Positions 7,914 to 14,354 of a stretch of 26,478 bases of DNA are shown piece by piece. Each line of letters begins with the position of its first letter. Positions within the stretch are counted from its first letter, which is position 1. The notes beneath the pieces are model-generated. The model did no database searches and was not told the origin of the DNA. It saw only the letters and a program-made list of their open reading frames with translations. The stretch spans positions 1 to 26,478 of the forward strand of contig CAZISM010000077.1 of NCBI GenBank assembly GCA_964541895.1, given 5' to 3'. This DNA comes from CAZISM01 sp964541895 (GTDB lineage Bacteria; Zhuqueibacterota; Zhuqueibacteria; Residuimicrobiales; Residuimicrobiaceae). The position numbers and the translations under genes are program-made.

Positions 7914-8642
7914 TCAAAATTTTTCCATGATAAATGTTCTCCATCCTTCCTGAAAATCACTCTGGGATATTTGGAAAACCTCGACCACGTTTGGGTTTTG
8001 GATCAGCTTTTTTAATCCATCCAGGGCATAGGTGCTTTGCACATATTCAACGACGCTGCGGGCGTATTTGTATACAATCCCTGTCGAAAGATCTTCATCG
8101 ATAGTCAGGCAATTGGGCAACCTTTTCGATGCCGCCTCTGCTTTCAACGTTGCGATTTCTCCCTGGGTTTTATGCTGATCCGCCTCATAGCCGGCGATGC
8201 CTTCGTTCAGCCATGATGGTATGAATGGATTGACGCTGTAGATTACGATGTGGGTATATTCGTGCAGCAGTATTTTTTTCATATCCTCATAACTGTGCAC
8301 CGTCGAATTATACGGATATACCATCCAGATTTCGCCGTTCGATCGAGCTTGTCCGACCAGCCAGTCGGGCGCATCGGGCCGCCCCTGAGCCTCATGCAAC
8401 GCCCGCGCAGAAGAGTAAAGAACGACCTTGACCTGTTTATCAAAGCCCGGATTGTATTTGGCAATGATGGCCGCAGCCCGCTCTTTAACGAATTGGCTGA
8501 AATCAGTCAGACTCTGTGTTTCGGAATACCCGGTGATCACCACCGGCTCCACTTCAGGAACGGCATATTCGGTGCTGTGCTTTTTGCATCCCAAAAGCAG
8601 AAACAGTGAAAGGGCGCCGTATATAATCCTGTTTACCAACAT
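7914..8642 (-). CDS. Lipoprotein zinc peptidase, gluzincin HExxH type (peptidase MA-like)
   Basis: This is a 242-residue predicted lipoprotein. The N-terminal signal ends in the lipobox LLLGC (C19), placing it on a membrane surface outside the cytoplasm. The zinc site is visible as HEYTH (H127, H131), and WLNEGIAGY supplies the downstream glutamate (E147) typical of gluzincins of the Peptidase_MA type. The C-terminal half is helical with no second recognisable domain. The ATG at 8642 was chosen because GGAG lies 6 nt upstream and it puts the signal peptide at the very N-terminus; a longer reading from 8687 would bury it. It stands alone, followed by hairpin element B, with relic sequences upstream. 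The substrate is unknown, though related lipoproteins act on cell-envelope or secreted peptides. Confidence 0.85.
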   Translation of the reverse strand: MLVNRIIYGALSLFLLLGCKKHSTEYAVPEVEPVVITGYSETQSLTDFSQFVKERAAAIIAKYNPGFDKQVKVVLYSSARALHEAQGRPDAPDWLVGQARSNGEIWMVYPYNSTVHSYEDMKKILLHEYTHIVIYSVNPFIPSWLNEGIAGYEADQHKTQGEIATLKAEAASKRLPNCLTIDEDLSTGIVYKYARSVVEYVQSTYALDGLKKLIQNPNVVEVFQISQSDFQEGWRTFIMEKF

Positions 8643-8790
8643 TCCGTCTCCTGCATGACTTGTACAAATAAAAAGTACGGTTACCAAACGGACGCCAGGT
8701 GCATGCTGCCGTTGCGGCAGGTATCATGGCCAGAGCGACGACAAAGTAACCAATGCGTTGCTGCACATCAAGCCCAATTTTTCTCCGGGT

Positions 8791-8913
8791 ATTGGATGAA
8801 TACAGCGGCCTGGAATGACGTGATAGAATCGTCCGATTCAGGCTCTGATGTTGCTCCTCCGCGCGCTGCTCAAGCTTGCGCGCCAATTCGTCATCCGGCT
8901 GATGCACGCTGAT
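8791..8913 (-). pseudogene. Possible ribbon-helix-helix antitoxin relic
   Basis: The minus strand encodes ISVHQ, then PDDELARKLEQRAEEQ, then HQSLNRTIL. This matches the strand, first helix and start of the second helix of Arc/FitA-like RHH antitoxins. A TAA stands immediately before the strand. No ATG or ribosome binding site is suitable (only a GTG at 8907), and similarity ends near 8791. No toxin partner is adjacent. The remaining bases of the 8643-9020 gap contain only a small CTGCCG/CGGCAG hairpin at 8706-8720. A functional short gene starting at GTG cannot be excluded. Confidence 0.35.
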
Positions 8914-9020
8914 TTATATCATCGATCATTTCAAAAGGGCGATTTTTTGCGTGTACTGAATACCCTCATAATGCAATAGAAGAAAATAAAAAATAGGCTC
9001 CGCTGCCTATAGGGCTCTGA

Positions 9021-9506
9021 TTACCGGTCAGAATCAGAGACGGATTGCTCACCGGCGGATAAATATTGATTCCTATAAAACACACTCCGACCCAGCACAT
9101 TATCTTCATTGGCCATATCGACCGCACCACCCTCGATCATAAGAAAATAACCATCCGGATCATTGTCCAAAACATTCATGGCGGCTTTGGCCATCATTTC
9201 CAGCGTAGGTACATTCCTGTTAAGCGCTATCGTATAAGGCGGCTCGGTGCTGTTGCCGGACGGACGGAACCATCTTCTCTCCTGCAGGGTTGTATTAGCC
9301 TGAGCGATGCCAATCACCCGCTTGGGCGTATCGCCCCATGCCAGTTTTTGAAATTCCCCTTTGTCCTGAATGAGGGTCCAGGGATCAGCCAGGTTATCTC
9401 CATCTGCATCGCCGCCGATCGTCCCTGAGATCAATCCATTCCAGACGGCCCGCACCTGCTGCGTGGTTATGTGCCCCACGACAAACCACATAGACAAATC
9501 GATCAA
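9021..9506 (-). pseudogene. Alkaline phosphatase fragment
   Basis: About 135 residues resemble the central-to-late part of alkaline phosphatases of the PhoA superfamily. Recognisable segments are QVRAVWNGL, the LAWGDTPKRVIGIAQ region, VPTLEMMAKAALNVLDND-like sequence and FLMIEGGAVDMANEDN. The nucleophile-bearing N-terminal half is absent, so it cannot be an active enzyme. In intact relatives the last motif reads DWAxHxN, and here the histidine metal ligand is not present. The final 25 residues bear no resemblance to the family. The only start is a TTG at 9506 with no ribosome binding site. The gap at 9507-9685 upstream is AT-rich and shows nothing further. Confidence 0.75.
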
Positions 9507-9685
9507 GTAATCCTCAATTAATTAACCGACGGATTTGTCGATACAACTCGAGTTTTGCTGCACTTTTATTAATTGAATTAGGACATAATGCATGGCCATC
9601 GAGATATCGTTGATCGGAAGGGGCCTGCTGACAGCCTTTGGCTGCGGCTAAAGACAGCCAAAATATGCTGCGGTTTCAGTGCCGG

Positions 9686-10105
9686 TTAATCCTGATGAAA
9701 TACCTCTTCCATGGAGGCCCAGAATTCTCCCGGCTTGCGATCCTTGATCGGCCGCTGACAGGCATTCGTAAACTTCCACCATCGTTGCGTGGTGGTGTCA
9801 GCCGCCATTTTCGCCATATCCGCCTTGAAATCCTGGCCGACATACTCGAAATAGCTGAACAGGTAGTATTGTCCGTCGTCCATTTTTTTCAAATAGATGG
9901 AGTAATTGTGGATGTGACAGTCGCGGATCATTTTCGCAACGCCCGGCCAGATCGCGGCATGCAGCTTTTTATACTCGTCGATCTTTTCGGTCCGCAAGCC
10001 GATGATACTGCTGAATCGCTGCGCCGAAGCGCTTTCCCTTTTCGCGCCAGCGACAAACAGCGAAAGCACGAAAATCAATCCGAGGGTGCTGAAAGAAACT
10101 CTCAT
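9686..10105 (-). CDS. Exported L-rhamnose mutarotase-like protein (RhaM family)
   Basis: The product is 139 residues. A Sec signal peptide (about 1-28, hydrophobic core LGLIFVLSLFVAG) precedes a complete RhaM-type ferredoxin-like domain. RhaM of E. coli interconverts the anomers of L-rhamnose and uses a His in a motif like RHNPIWPEL. The same site is visible here as LHAAIWPGV (H49, W54), followed by DCHIHNYSIYL and the signature TTQRWWKF (W109, W110). E. coli RhaM is cytoplasmic and about 104 residues; the signal peptide here implies the periplasm. The ATG at 10105 follows GGGAG with ideal spacing; an upstream extension to 10252 runs through hairpin element D and is not credible. The gene stands alone between relics, and other sugar enzymes lie upstream on the same strand. 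The sugar could be another deoxysugar or uronate. Confidence 0.85.
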   Translation of the reverse strand: MRVSFSTLGLIFVLSLFVAGAKRESASAQRFSSIIGLRTEKIDEYKKLHAAIWPGVAKMIRDCHIHNYSIYLKKMDDGQYYLFSYFEYVGQDFKADMAKMAADTTTQRWWKFTNACQRPIKDRKPGEFWASMEEVFHQD

Positions 10106-10217
10106 TTTCTCTCCCTTTACTGCGGTTGCTCGCCAGCTAAAGACAATGTGCGAAACCGCCCTTACGGCAAAGCGCCACGATTCTTTTATAGTTCTGGTTG
10201 ATGCCCGATCAATGGTT

Positions 10218-10271
10218 CTGCCCGGGGAAAAATTCCCCGGGCAGTCAAACATTCCCTACCGGGAAACGCGG
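10218..10271 (+). repeat. Hairpin element copy D (short form)
   Basis: An 11-bp perfect stem (CTGCCCGGGGA at 10218-10228 with its complement at 10234-10244) is followed by CATTCCCTACCGGGAA (10250-10265), identical to copy C over 16 nt, and by CGCGG. The stem sequence differs from B and C but the order hairpin-then-conserved-tail is the same. This points to a variant with an exchanged hairpin. Confidence 0.7.
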
Positions 10272-10312
10272 GCAATCGCAGCTACGCGCCAGCCGGCTGC
10301 GCCTGCCGCACG

Positions 10313-10386
10313 AGCTGGTCATGCAACCGCAACAGAAAGACCAGCACTTACGAACAGGCATTCCCTACCGGGAAGGCGCGGTGCGG
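10313..10386 (+). repeat. Hairpin element copy C
   Basis: Arms GCTGGTC (10314-10320) and GACCAGC (10339-10345) flank an 18-nt loop. The tail carries GAACAGGCATTCCCTACCGG and then GAAGGCGCGGTGCGG. A second small stem, TCCC/GGGA around TACC, lies in the tail. This copy is the best reference for the family. It lies 74 nt beyond the stop codon of the minus-strand DUF1080 gene. Confidence 0.85.
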
Positions 10387-10459
10387 CATTCAGATAGCAG
10401 GAAAGGCATTTCGGCCACCGGCCAGGGTTATCTTGAACGGACCGGTTATGGCAATACGG

Positions 10460-11113
10460 TTACGGCAGCTCCTGAAGGGTTATATTGCGAAATTCGATCG
10501 CAGCGCCTTCGCTTTGCAGGGCAATGGGACCAGAGGTAAACGTCGCGGTCACGCCTGTATTCTGCACCAGGCCGTTGACGGCACAAGTGACCTTTTCTCC
10601 GCGGCATTCGATATCATAGGTATTCCATTCGCCAAGGGGCTTTTCGTTGCTGTCGTGCTGCTTTTTGATGATCTTGAACTGCTCGGTATTGTTATGCTCG
10701 GTGCCGTTCACCGTAATGCTCCCGGGGCCGATGAGGACAAAGTCACCGGCGTTGCCGGACCAGAGTTGACATTCCAGGCAATTCGGCCAAACCTTATCCA
10801 GCTCTTTGCAGCGCAGCAGCACGCCGCTGTTGCCCGCTTTATCCACCCAGCGCCATTCCACATGCAGCTTGAAATTGGTGTACGAGGCTTCGGTGCGCAT
10901 ATAACCGGTGGGCACGCCGCTGCAATGAATCACGCCGTCCTTGATCTGCCACACCGTATTGACATCGACGGAATCACCGGGGATAAACCGTTTCCATCCG
11001 GAAAAGTCCTTGCCGTTCCACAGGGATTTAGGGGCAGGCCCGCTGCAGGAACAGAGAAACACCAGGACTACCAGCCCAAGGACTGTTTTGCACGCGCGTT
11101 GTCTGAACATCAT
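10460..11113 (-). CDS. DUF1080 lipoprotein (3-keto-disaccharide hydrolase family)
   Basis: The product is 217 residues. A short signal peptide ends in a lipobox with C23 (LCSC), so it should be anchored outside the cytoplasm. The rest is a single concanavalin-like jelly roll of the PF06439 family. Visible hallmarks are LWNGKDFSGW near residue 31, WQIKDGVIHC, the EWRW strand, GNSGVLLRC and EWNTYDIECRG. Members of this family cleave 3-keto-glycosides or occur as glycan-binding modules of carbohydrate clusters. The ATG at 11113 follows AAAGGAG with about 6 nt spacing. It lies 82 nt downstream of the response regulator gene on the same strand, so it could be co-transcribed or use a promoter in the AT-rich gap. 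The 3' side carries hairpin elements. The substrate cannot be deduced. Confidence 0.85.
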   Translation of the reverse strand: MMFRQRACKTVLGLVVLVFLCSCSGPAPKSLWNGKDFSGWKRFIPGDSVDVNTVWQIKDGVIHCSGVPTGYMRTEASYTNFKLHVEWRWVDKAGNSGVLLRCKELDKVWPNCLECQLWSGNAGDFVLIGPGSITVNGTEHNNTEQFKIIKKQHDSNEKPLGEWNTYDIECRGEKVTCAVNGLVQNTGVTATFTSGPIALQSEGAAIEFRNITLQELP

Positions 11114-11195
11114 CTTGCTCTCCTTTTAAATAGTTTATAATTGACAGCTCACTCAAACACACCTGGCTGTGGCAATAAAGACGACCTTTGCAGAC

Positions 11196-11912
11196 TCATT
11201 CCGGCGTAAACATATAGCCGGCGCCGCGCACGCTTTTGAAATAGATCGGCTGTTTCGGATTGGCTTCGAAATAGCGGCGCAGACGCACCATAAAGATGTC
11301 GATGGTGCGGGTTTCACTGTCCGCATGCAGGTGCCACACCTTTTCCAAAAGTTCGCGTCGACTGACGATGCGGCCGCTGTTCGCGATCAGGTAGCGCAAC
11401 GTCTCCGCCTCTTGCGGCGTGATCTGGAAAGCCTTTTTGCCCGATGAACAGGCGAGCGTTTCAAAATTGATTTCGTTCTTGCCAAAGCGAAACACGGCCG
11501 GCACATCGCTCTCGGTGCGATACCACGCTTTGCGGCGCAGCATCCCCTGTACGCGCAAGAGCAGCTCTTCCAGATGAAAGGGTTTGGTCAAATAGTCGTC
11601 CGCGCCCAGCTTTAAGCTGGTGATGCGATCCTGGGCCGCCTTGCGGGCGGTCAACATCAGAATGGGCAGTTGCGGCATGGATTCACGGATACGACTGGCT
11701 ACTTCAAATCCGTCCAGAAACGGCAACATGATGTCAAGGATCACCAGATCAAAGACGCCGTCGGCAAAAATCTGCAGCGCTTCACGACCGTCGGCCGCCC
11801 GTACCACCTGATAGCCTTCCTGGCTCAAGTTGTATTCCAGGCCGATCGCCAGCGCTTCTTCGTCTTCCACCAGCAATATACGGCTGCCGCTGAATTCATT
11901 TTGCGGATTCAT
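11196..11912 (-). CDS. OmpR/PhoB-type response regulator
   Basis: A 238-residue transcription regulator with an N-terminal receiver (about 10-125) and a C-terminal winged helix (about 145-236). Receiver residues are intact: acidic E17/D18, phospho-acceptor D60 in VILDIMLP, T88 and K110 in YLTKPF. The effector shows the typical TPQEAETLRYL helix, the SRRELLEKVW recognition region and the wing near YFKSVRGAGYMF. The gene starts inside the end of the sensor kinase gene (17-nt overlap), which supports translational coupling and a cognate pair. The arrangement and kinase sequence recall the RprXY/CorSR-type pairs of Bacteroidota. Target genes are unknown; the DUF1080 gene 82 nt downstream and the palindrome in front of the kinase are candidates. 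Confidence 0.93.
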   Translation of the reverse strand: MNPQNEFSGSRILLVEDEEALAIGLEYNLSQEGYQVVRAADGREALQIFADGVFDLVILDIMLPFLDGFEVASRIRESMPQLPILMLTARKAAQDRITSLKLGADDYLTKPFHLEELLLRVQGMLRRKAWYRTESDVPAVFRFGKNEINFETLACSSGKKAFQITPQEAETLRYLIANSGRIVSRRELLEKVWHLHADSETRTIDIFMVRLRRYFEANPKQPIYFKSVRGAGYMFTPE

Positions 11913-12927
11913 GCTTCGCCTCCCCTCTCGAATTCAGCTTGGTCCGTTCGATCAGTTTGGCCAGGTAGCGGCGTCTGGAGACGTTGTAAATCGGCAGCGT
12001 AATCTTGAACGTGGCGCCCTTGAACTTGCCCGGGCTGGAGAGCGTGATGGTGCCGCCGTGGTATTTGATGATCTCTCTCACCCAGTACAAACCCAAGCCG
12101 GTGCCCTTGACGTTCGGCACATCGTGGTCGTAGATACGGTAAAATTTTTTGAACACATTATCTTTCTCCCGCGCCGGGATGCCGATGCCTTCATCACGAA
12201 ACGTCAGGATGAGATGACGGCTGTCGCTCTGCATGGTCACCATCATGTGGAACGTTTTCAGCCGATACTTGATGCCGTTGTCCACCAGGTTGAAAAAGAC
12301 GATGCGCATGGCGTTAACGTCCACCACGCAGGAGCACGACACCGAGCCGCGCAGTTCGATGGCGCTGTCCGGCACCTTGAACTGCTCGCGCGCCTCTTCC
12401 AAAAGCCGCGGCACGAACACCGCCGCCGGTTCGATGGTGAACTGGTGAGCGATTTTTTTATGCTCCAGCGCCGGTATCTCCAGAATGGCGTTGATCAGGT
12501 TGTTCAGGCGGCCGGTGTCCTTGAGCATCAGGGCGATGAACTCTTTTTGTTTCTGCGGCGGCACCTCGTGACGCTGCATGGTTTCCAGGTAGAGCTGAAT
12601 GGACGCCAGCGGCGATTTCAACTCGTGGGTCACGTTGGCGATGAAATTATCATACAAACCGGTGAGGTTGTACTGCACGCTCAGTCGACGAAACAGCAGC
12701 GACATGGCCACCGAAATGGCCACCATCAGAACCAGGCCGCTGACCAGCGCAAAGACATTGCGCCCTTCAGGAGCCATTTGTGTGGAAAAGGTGTTGCCGA
12801 CGCGGCTAAAGATGATGTAATTGGAAACATACCAATAAATCCACAACGCCAACAGCGTCAGCCAGGCCACTTGCGCGAAAATAAAAATGAGAATATGATA
12901 AAAATAAGAGTGCCAGCGTTTTATCAT
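11896..12927 (-). CDS. Membrane sensor histidine kinase
   Basis: The protein is 343 residues with two membrane helices (about 10-34 and 57-78) separated by only about 22 residues, so the extracytoplasmic loop is too short for a classical sensor domain. Signals may be read within the membrane or through a partner. HisKA follows with H101 in VTHELKSPL. The ATPase shows the N box NLVDNGIKY, G1 DEGIGIP, the F box KKFYRIYD and G2 GTGLGLYWV. All catalytic motifs are complete. The start at 12927 has only a weak upstream purine stretch. The gene is read away from the nitronate monooxygenase-like gene across a 134-bp divergent promoter region, and its last 17 bases overlap the response regulator. Confidence 0.93.
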   Translation of the reverse strand: MIKRWHSYFYHILIFIFAQVAWLTLLALWIYWYVSNYIIFSRVGNTFSTQMAPEGRNVFALVSGLVLMVAISVAMSLLFRRLSVQYNLTGLYDNFIANVTHELKSPLASIQLYLETMQRHEVPPQKQKEFIALMLKDTGRLNNLINAILEIPALEHKKIAHQFTIEPAAVFVPRLLEEAREQFKVPDSAIELRGSVSCSCVVDVNAMRIVFFNLVDNGIKYRLKTFHMMVTMQSDSRHLILTFRDEGIGIPAREKDNVFKKFYRIYDHDVPNVKGTGLGLYWVREIIKYHGGTITLSSPGKFKGATFKITLPIYNVSRRRYLAKLIERTKLNSRGEAKHESAK

Positions 12928-12970
12928 GGCCCATCACAGGTTTTACGGTACTTTTACACACCGATCGATG

Positions 12971-12987
12971 ACAATATACTATATTGT
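12971..12987. promoter_or_regulatory. Candidate operator, palindrome ACAATAT-ACT-ATATTGT
   Basis: A perfect inverted repeat with 7-bp arms and a 3-bp spacer lies in the divergent region between the kinase and the flavoprotein. It overlaps the proposed -10 of the minus-strand promoter, so a bound protein would block the kinase promoter. OmpR-type regulators usually prefer direct repeats, so the cognate regulator is not the only candidate. Confidence 0.4.
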
Positions 12988-13000
12988 GCCGTCATTGCAA
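12973..13000 (-). promoter_or_regulatory. Candidate sigma70-type promoter for the sensor kinase operon
   Basis: On the minus strand, TTGCAA (13000-12995) is followed after 16 nt by TATATT (12978-12973). The -35 is self-complementary and shared with the divergent promoter. The distance to the kinase ATG is about 45 nt. Confidence 0.45.
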
Positions 13001-13023
13001 GTATACATTTTTTTGTTCATAAT
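12995..13023 (+). promoter_or_regulatory. Candidate sigma70-type promoter for the flavoprotein gene
   Basis: TTGCAA (12995-13000), a 17-nt spacer and CATAAT (13018-13023) match the sigma70 layout. They lie about 38 nt upstream of the ATG at 13062, leaving room for the ribosome binding site. Confidence 0.55.
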
Positions 13024-13061
13024 GCAAAGAAATATTTCCAAGGAAAGGATGGAGTAAGCTT

Positions 13062-14189
13062 ATGATGTGGAACAGCATGCCGGCATTGACCATGGGCAAT
13101 CTTTCGACGCCGCTGCCGATCGTGCAGGGCGGAATGGGAGTAGGCATCTCCCGAGCCGGACTGGCCGCGGCCGTCGCCAACGCCGGCGGCATCGGCGTAA
13201 TCGCAGCCGTAGGGTTGGATCTGTTTGATAACCTTAAAAAAGGACGGCTGAAAGGCTCCAGCGCCGCTCGTTTAAAAGAGGAAATTCGCAAAGCACGCCG
13301 CCACACCAGCGGCATTCTCGGCGTTAACGTGATGGTGGCCTTGTCGGATTTCAATCAACTGGTGGACGCCGCCATCGAAGAGGATATTGACGTGATCTTT
13401 ATGGGCGCCGGCCTGCCGCTCCACTTTTCCGAAAACCTGGCGCCGGAACGGCTGAAATATCTGCGCACAAAAATGGTTCCTATCGTATCGTCCGGCCGTG
13501 CGGCGGACCTGATCTTTTCATATTGGGCGAAAAAATTCAACCACGTTCCCGACGGTGTCGTCGTGGAAGGGCCCAAGGCCGGCGGCCATTTGGGCTTTAA
13601 AGAGGAACAGATCCAGGATCCGGCTTTCAGGCTGGAAAAACTGGTGCCGGACGTGGTCGCAGCGGTCAAGCCGTATAGCGAAGCGTTTCATAAATCCATT
13701 CCCGTCATCGCGGCCGGCGGCATTTTTACCGGCCAGGATATTCATGCCATCATGCAGCTGGGCGCCGGCGGCGTGCAAATGGCAACCCGCTTTATCGCCA
13801 CCCACGAGTGCGATGCCGATATCGCATTCAAACAGGCGATCGTCGATGCCAAAGAAGAAGACATCACCATCATCAAGAGCCCGGTCGGCCTGCCCGGCCG
13901 CGCCGTACGCAACGGCTTTCTCAAAGACGTGGAAGCCGGGATCAAAAAACCGTTCAACTGCCCCTATAAATGCCTGAAAACGTGCGACTACAAAACCGCC
14001 CCCTACTGCATCGCCCTGGCCCTGGGCAATGCCGAAAAAGGACTGCTGCAGGACGGCTTTGCCTTTACCGGCGCCAACGCCCATCGCGTTCATGAAATCG
14101 TCTCTGTGCAGGAACTGATCGACAGCCTGAAGCAGGAATATGCCCTGGCAGTGGCTGAACCGGCTTACCCGCTGCAGGCGACAGCGTGA
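13062..14189 (+). CDS. Nitronate monooxygenase family flavoprotein with C-terminal Cys cluster
   Basis: The product is 375 residues, the usual length for this group of the NMO/2-nitropropane dioxygenase family, which folds as a TIM barrel binding FMN. The N-terminal QGGMGVG (22-28), NAGGIGVIA, the catalytic-type EGPKAGGHLG with H176, IAAGGI (217-221) and GAGGVQMATRF are the FMN-site motifs. The C-terminal part carries C300, C304, C308 and C316 (CPYKC, KTC, PYC), a cluster seen in a subset of the family and possibly binding metal or an Fe-S centre. Members oxidise nitronates or act as enoyl reductase-like enzymes; the substrate here is open. The ATG at 13062 follows AGGATGGAG; a second ATG is immediately next. 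It is the only plus-strand gene in the left three-quarters of the window. Confidence 0.9.
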   Translation: MMWNSMPALTMGNLSTPLPIVQGGMGVGISRAGLAAAVANAGGIGVIAAVGLDLFDNLKKGRLKGSSAARLKEEIRKARRHTSGILGVNVMVALSDFNQLVDAAIEEDIDVIFMGAGLPLHFSENLAPERLKYLRTKMVPIVSSGRAADLIFSYWAKKFNHVPDGVVVEGPKAGGHLGFKEEQIQDPAFRLEKLVPDVVAAVKPYSEAFHKSIPVIAAGGIFTGQDIHAIMQLGAGGVQMATRFIATHECDADIAFKQAIVDAKEEDITIIKSPVGLPGRAVRNGFLKDVEAGIKKPFNCPYKCLKTCDYKTAPYCIALALGNAEKGLLQDGFAFTGANAHRVHEIVSVQELIDSLKQEYALAVAEPAYPLQATA

Positions 14190-14257
14190 TCACAGCAGCG
14201 GGGGGTATCACGCTCCTTTAATATATTACGAGTGGTATTTCGCGCAAAATGGTCAAA

Positions 14258-14285
14258 AAATGTCGGACCTCGAGGTCCGACATTT
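14258..14285. terminator. Perfect 28-bp palindrome, probable bidirectional terminator
   Basis: Each 14-nt half (AAATGTCGGACCTC and its complement) pairs exactly, giving a very stable stem with A-runs on the 5' side and T-runs on the 3' side of either strand. It lies between the convergent flavoprotein (ending 14189) and racemase-family gene (ending 14355). This is the expected place for a shared terminator. With no unpaired centre the loop would have to melt a few central pairs. Confidence 0.7.
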
Positions 14286-14354
14286 GGTTCCGCTTTATCC
14301 GGGTTTGGTCATTGATGCAGCATTTCCCGCCAACAAAACAGCCCCTGGCGCCTG

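Larger units (their letters stand above)
10106..10459. other. Gap carrying two copies of the hairpin element
   Basis: These 354 bases between the mutarotase start and the DUF1080 stop hold element D (10218-10271) and element C (10313-10386) in the same orientation. Between them is a GC-rich stretch with the small palindrome CAGCCGGCTG. No gene or clear promoter was recognised. Confidence 0.65.

Noticed and set aside
8554..8907. 118-codon minus-strand gene overlapping the lipoprotein start
   Set aside because: Only the first 39 codons resemble anything (an RHH relic); the rest runs out of frame through the lipoprotein gene.
9686..10252. Longer version of the mutarotase-like gene starting at 10252
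   Set aside because: The extension runs through hairpin element D and lacks a ribosome binding site, whereas 10105 has a strong one before a signal peptide.
10433..11140. 235-codon plus-strand frame opposite the DUF1080 gene
   Set aside because: It is antisense to a lipoprotein gene with a lipobox and clear family motifs.
11830..13065. 411-codon plus-strand open frame across the sensor kinase and response regulator
   Set aside because: It is the antisense shadow of two genes with complete catalytic motifs, has low-complexity His/Gln-rich composition and no ribosome binding site.
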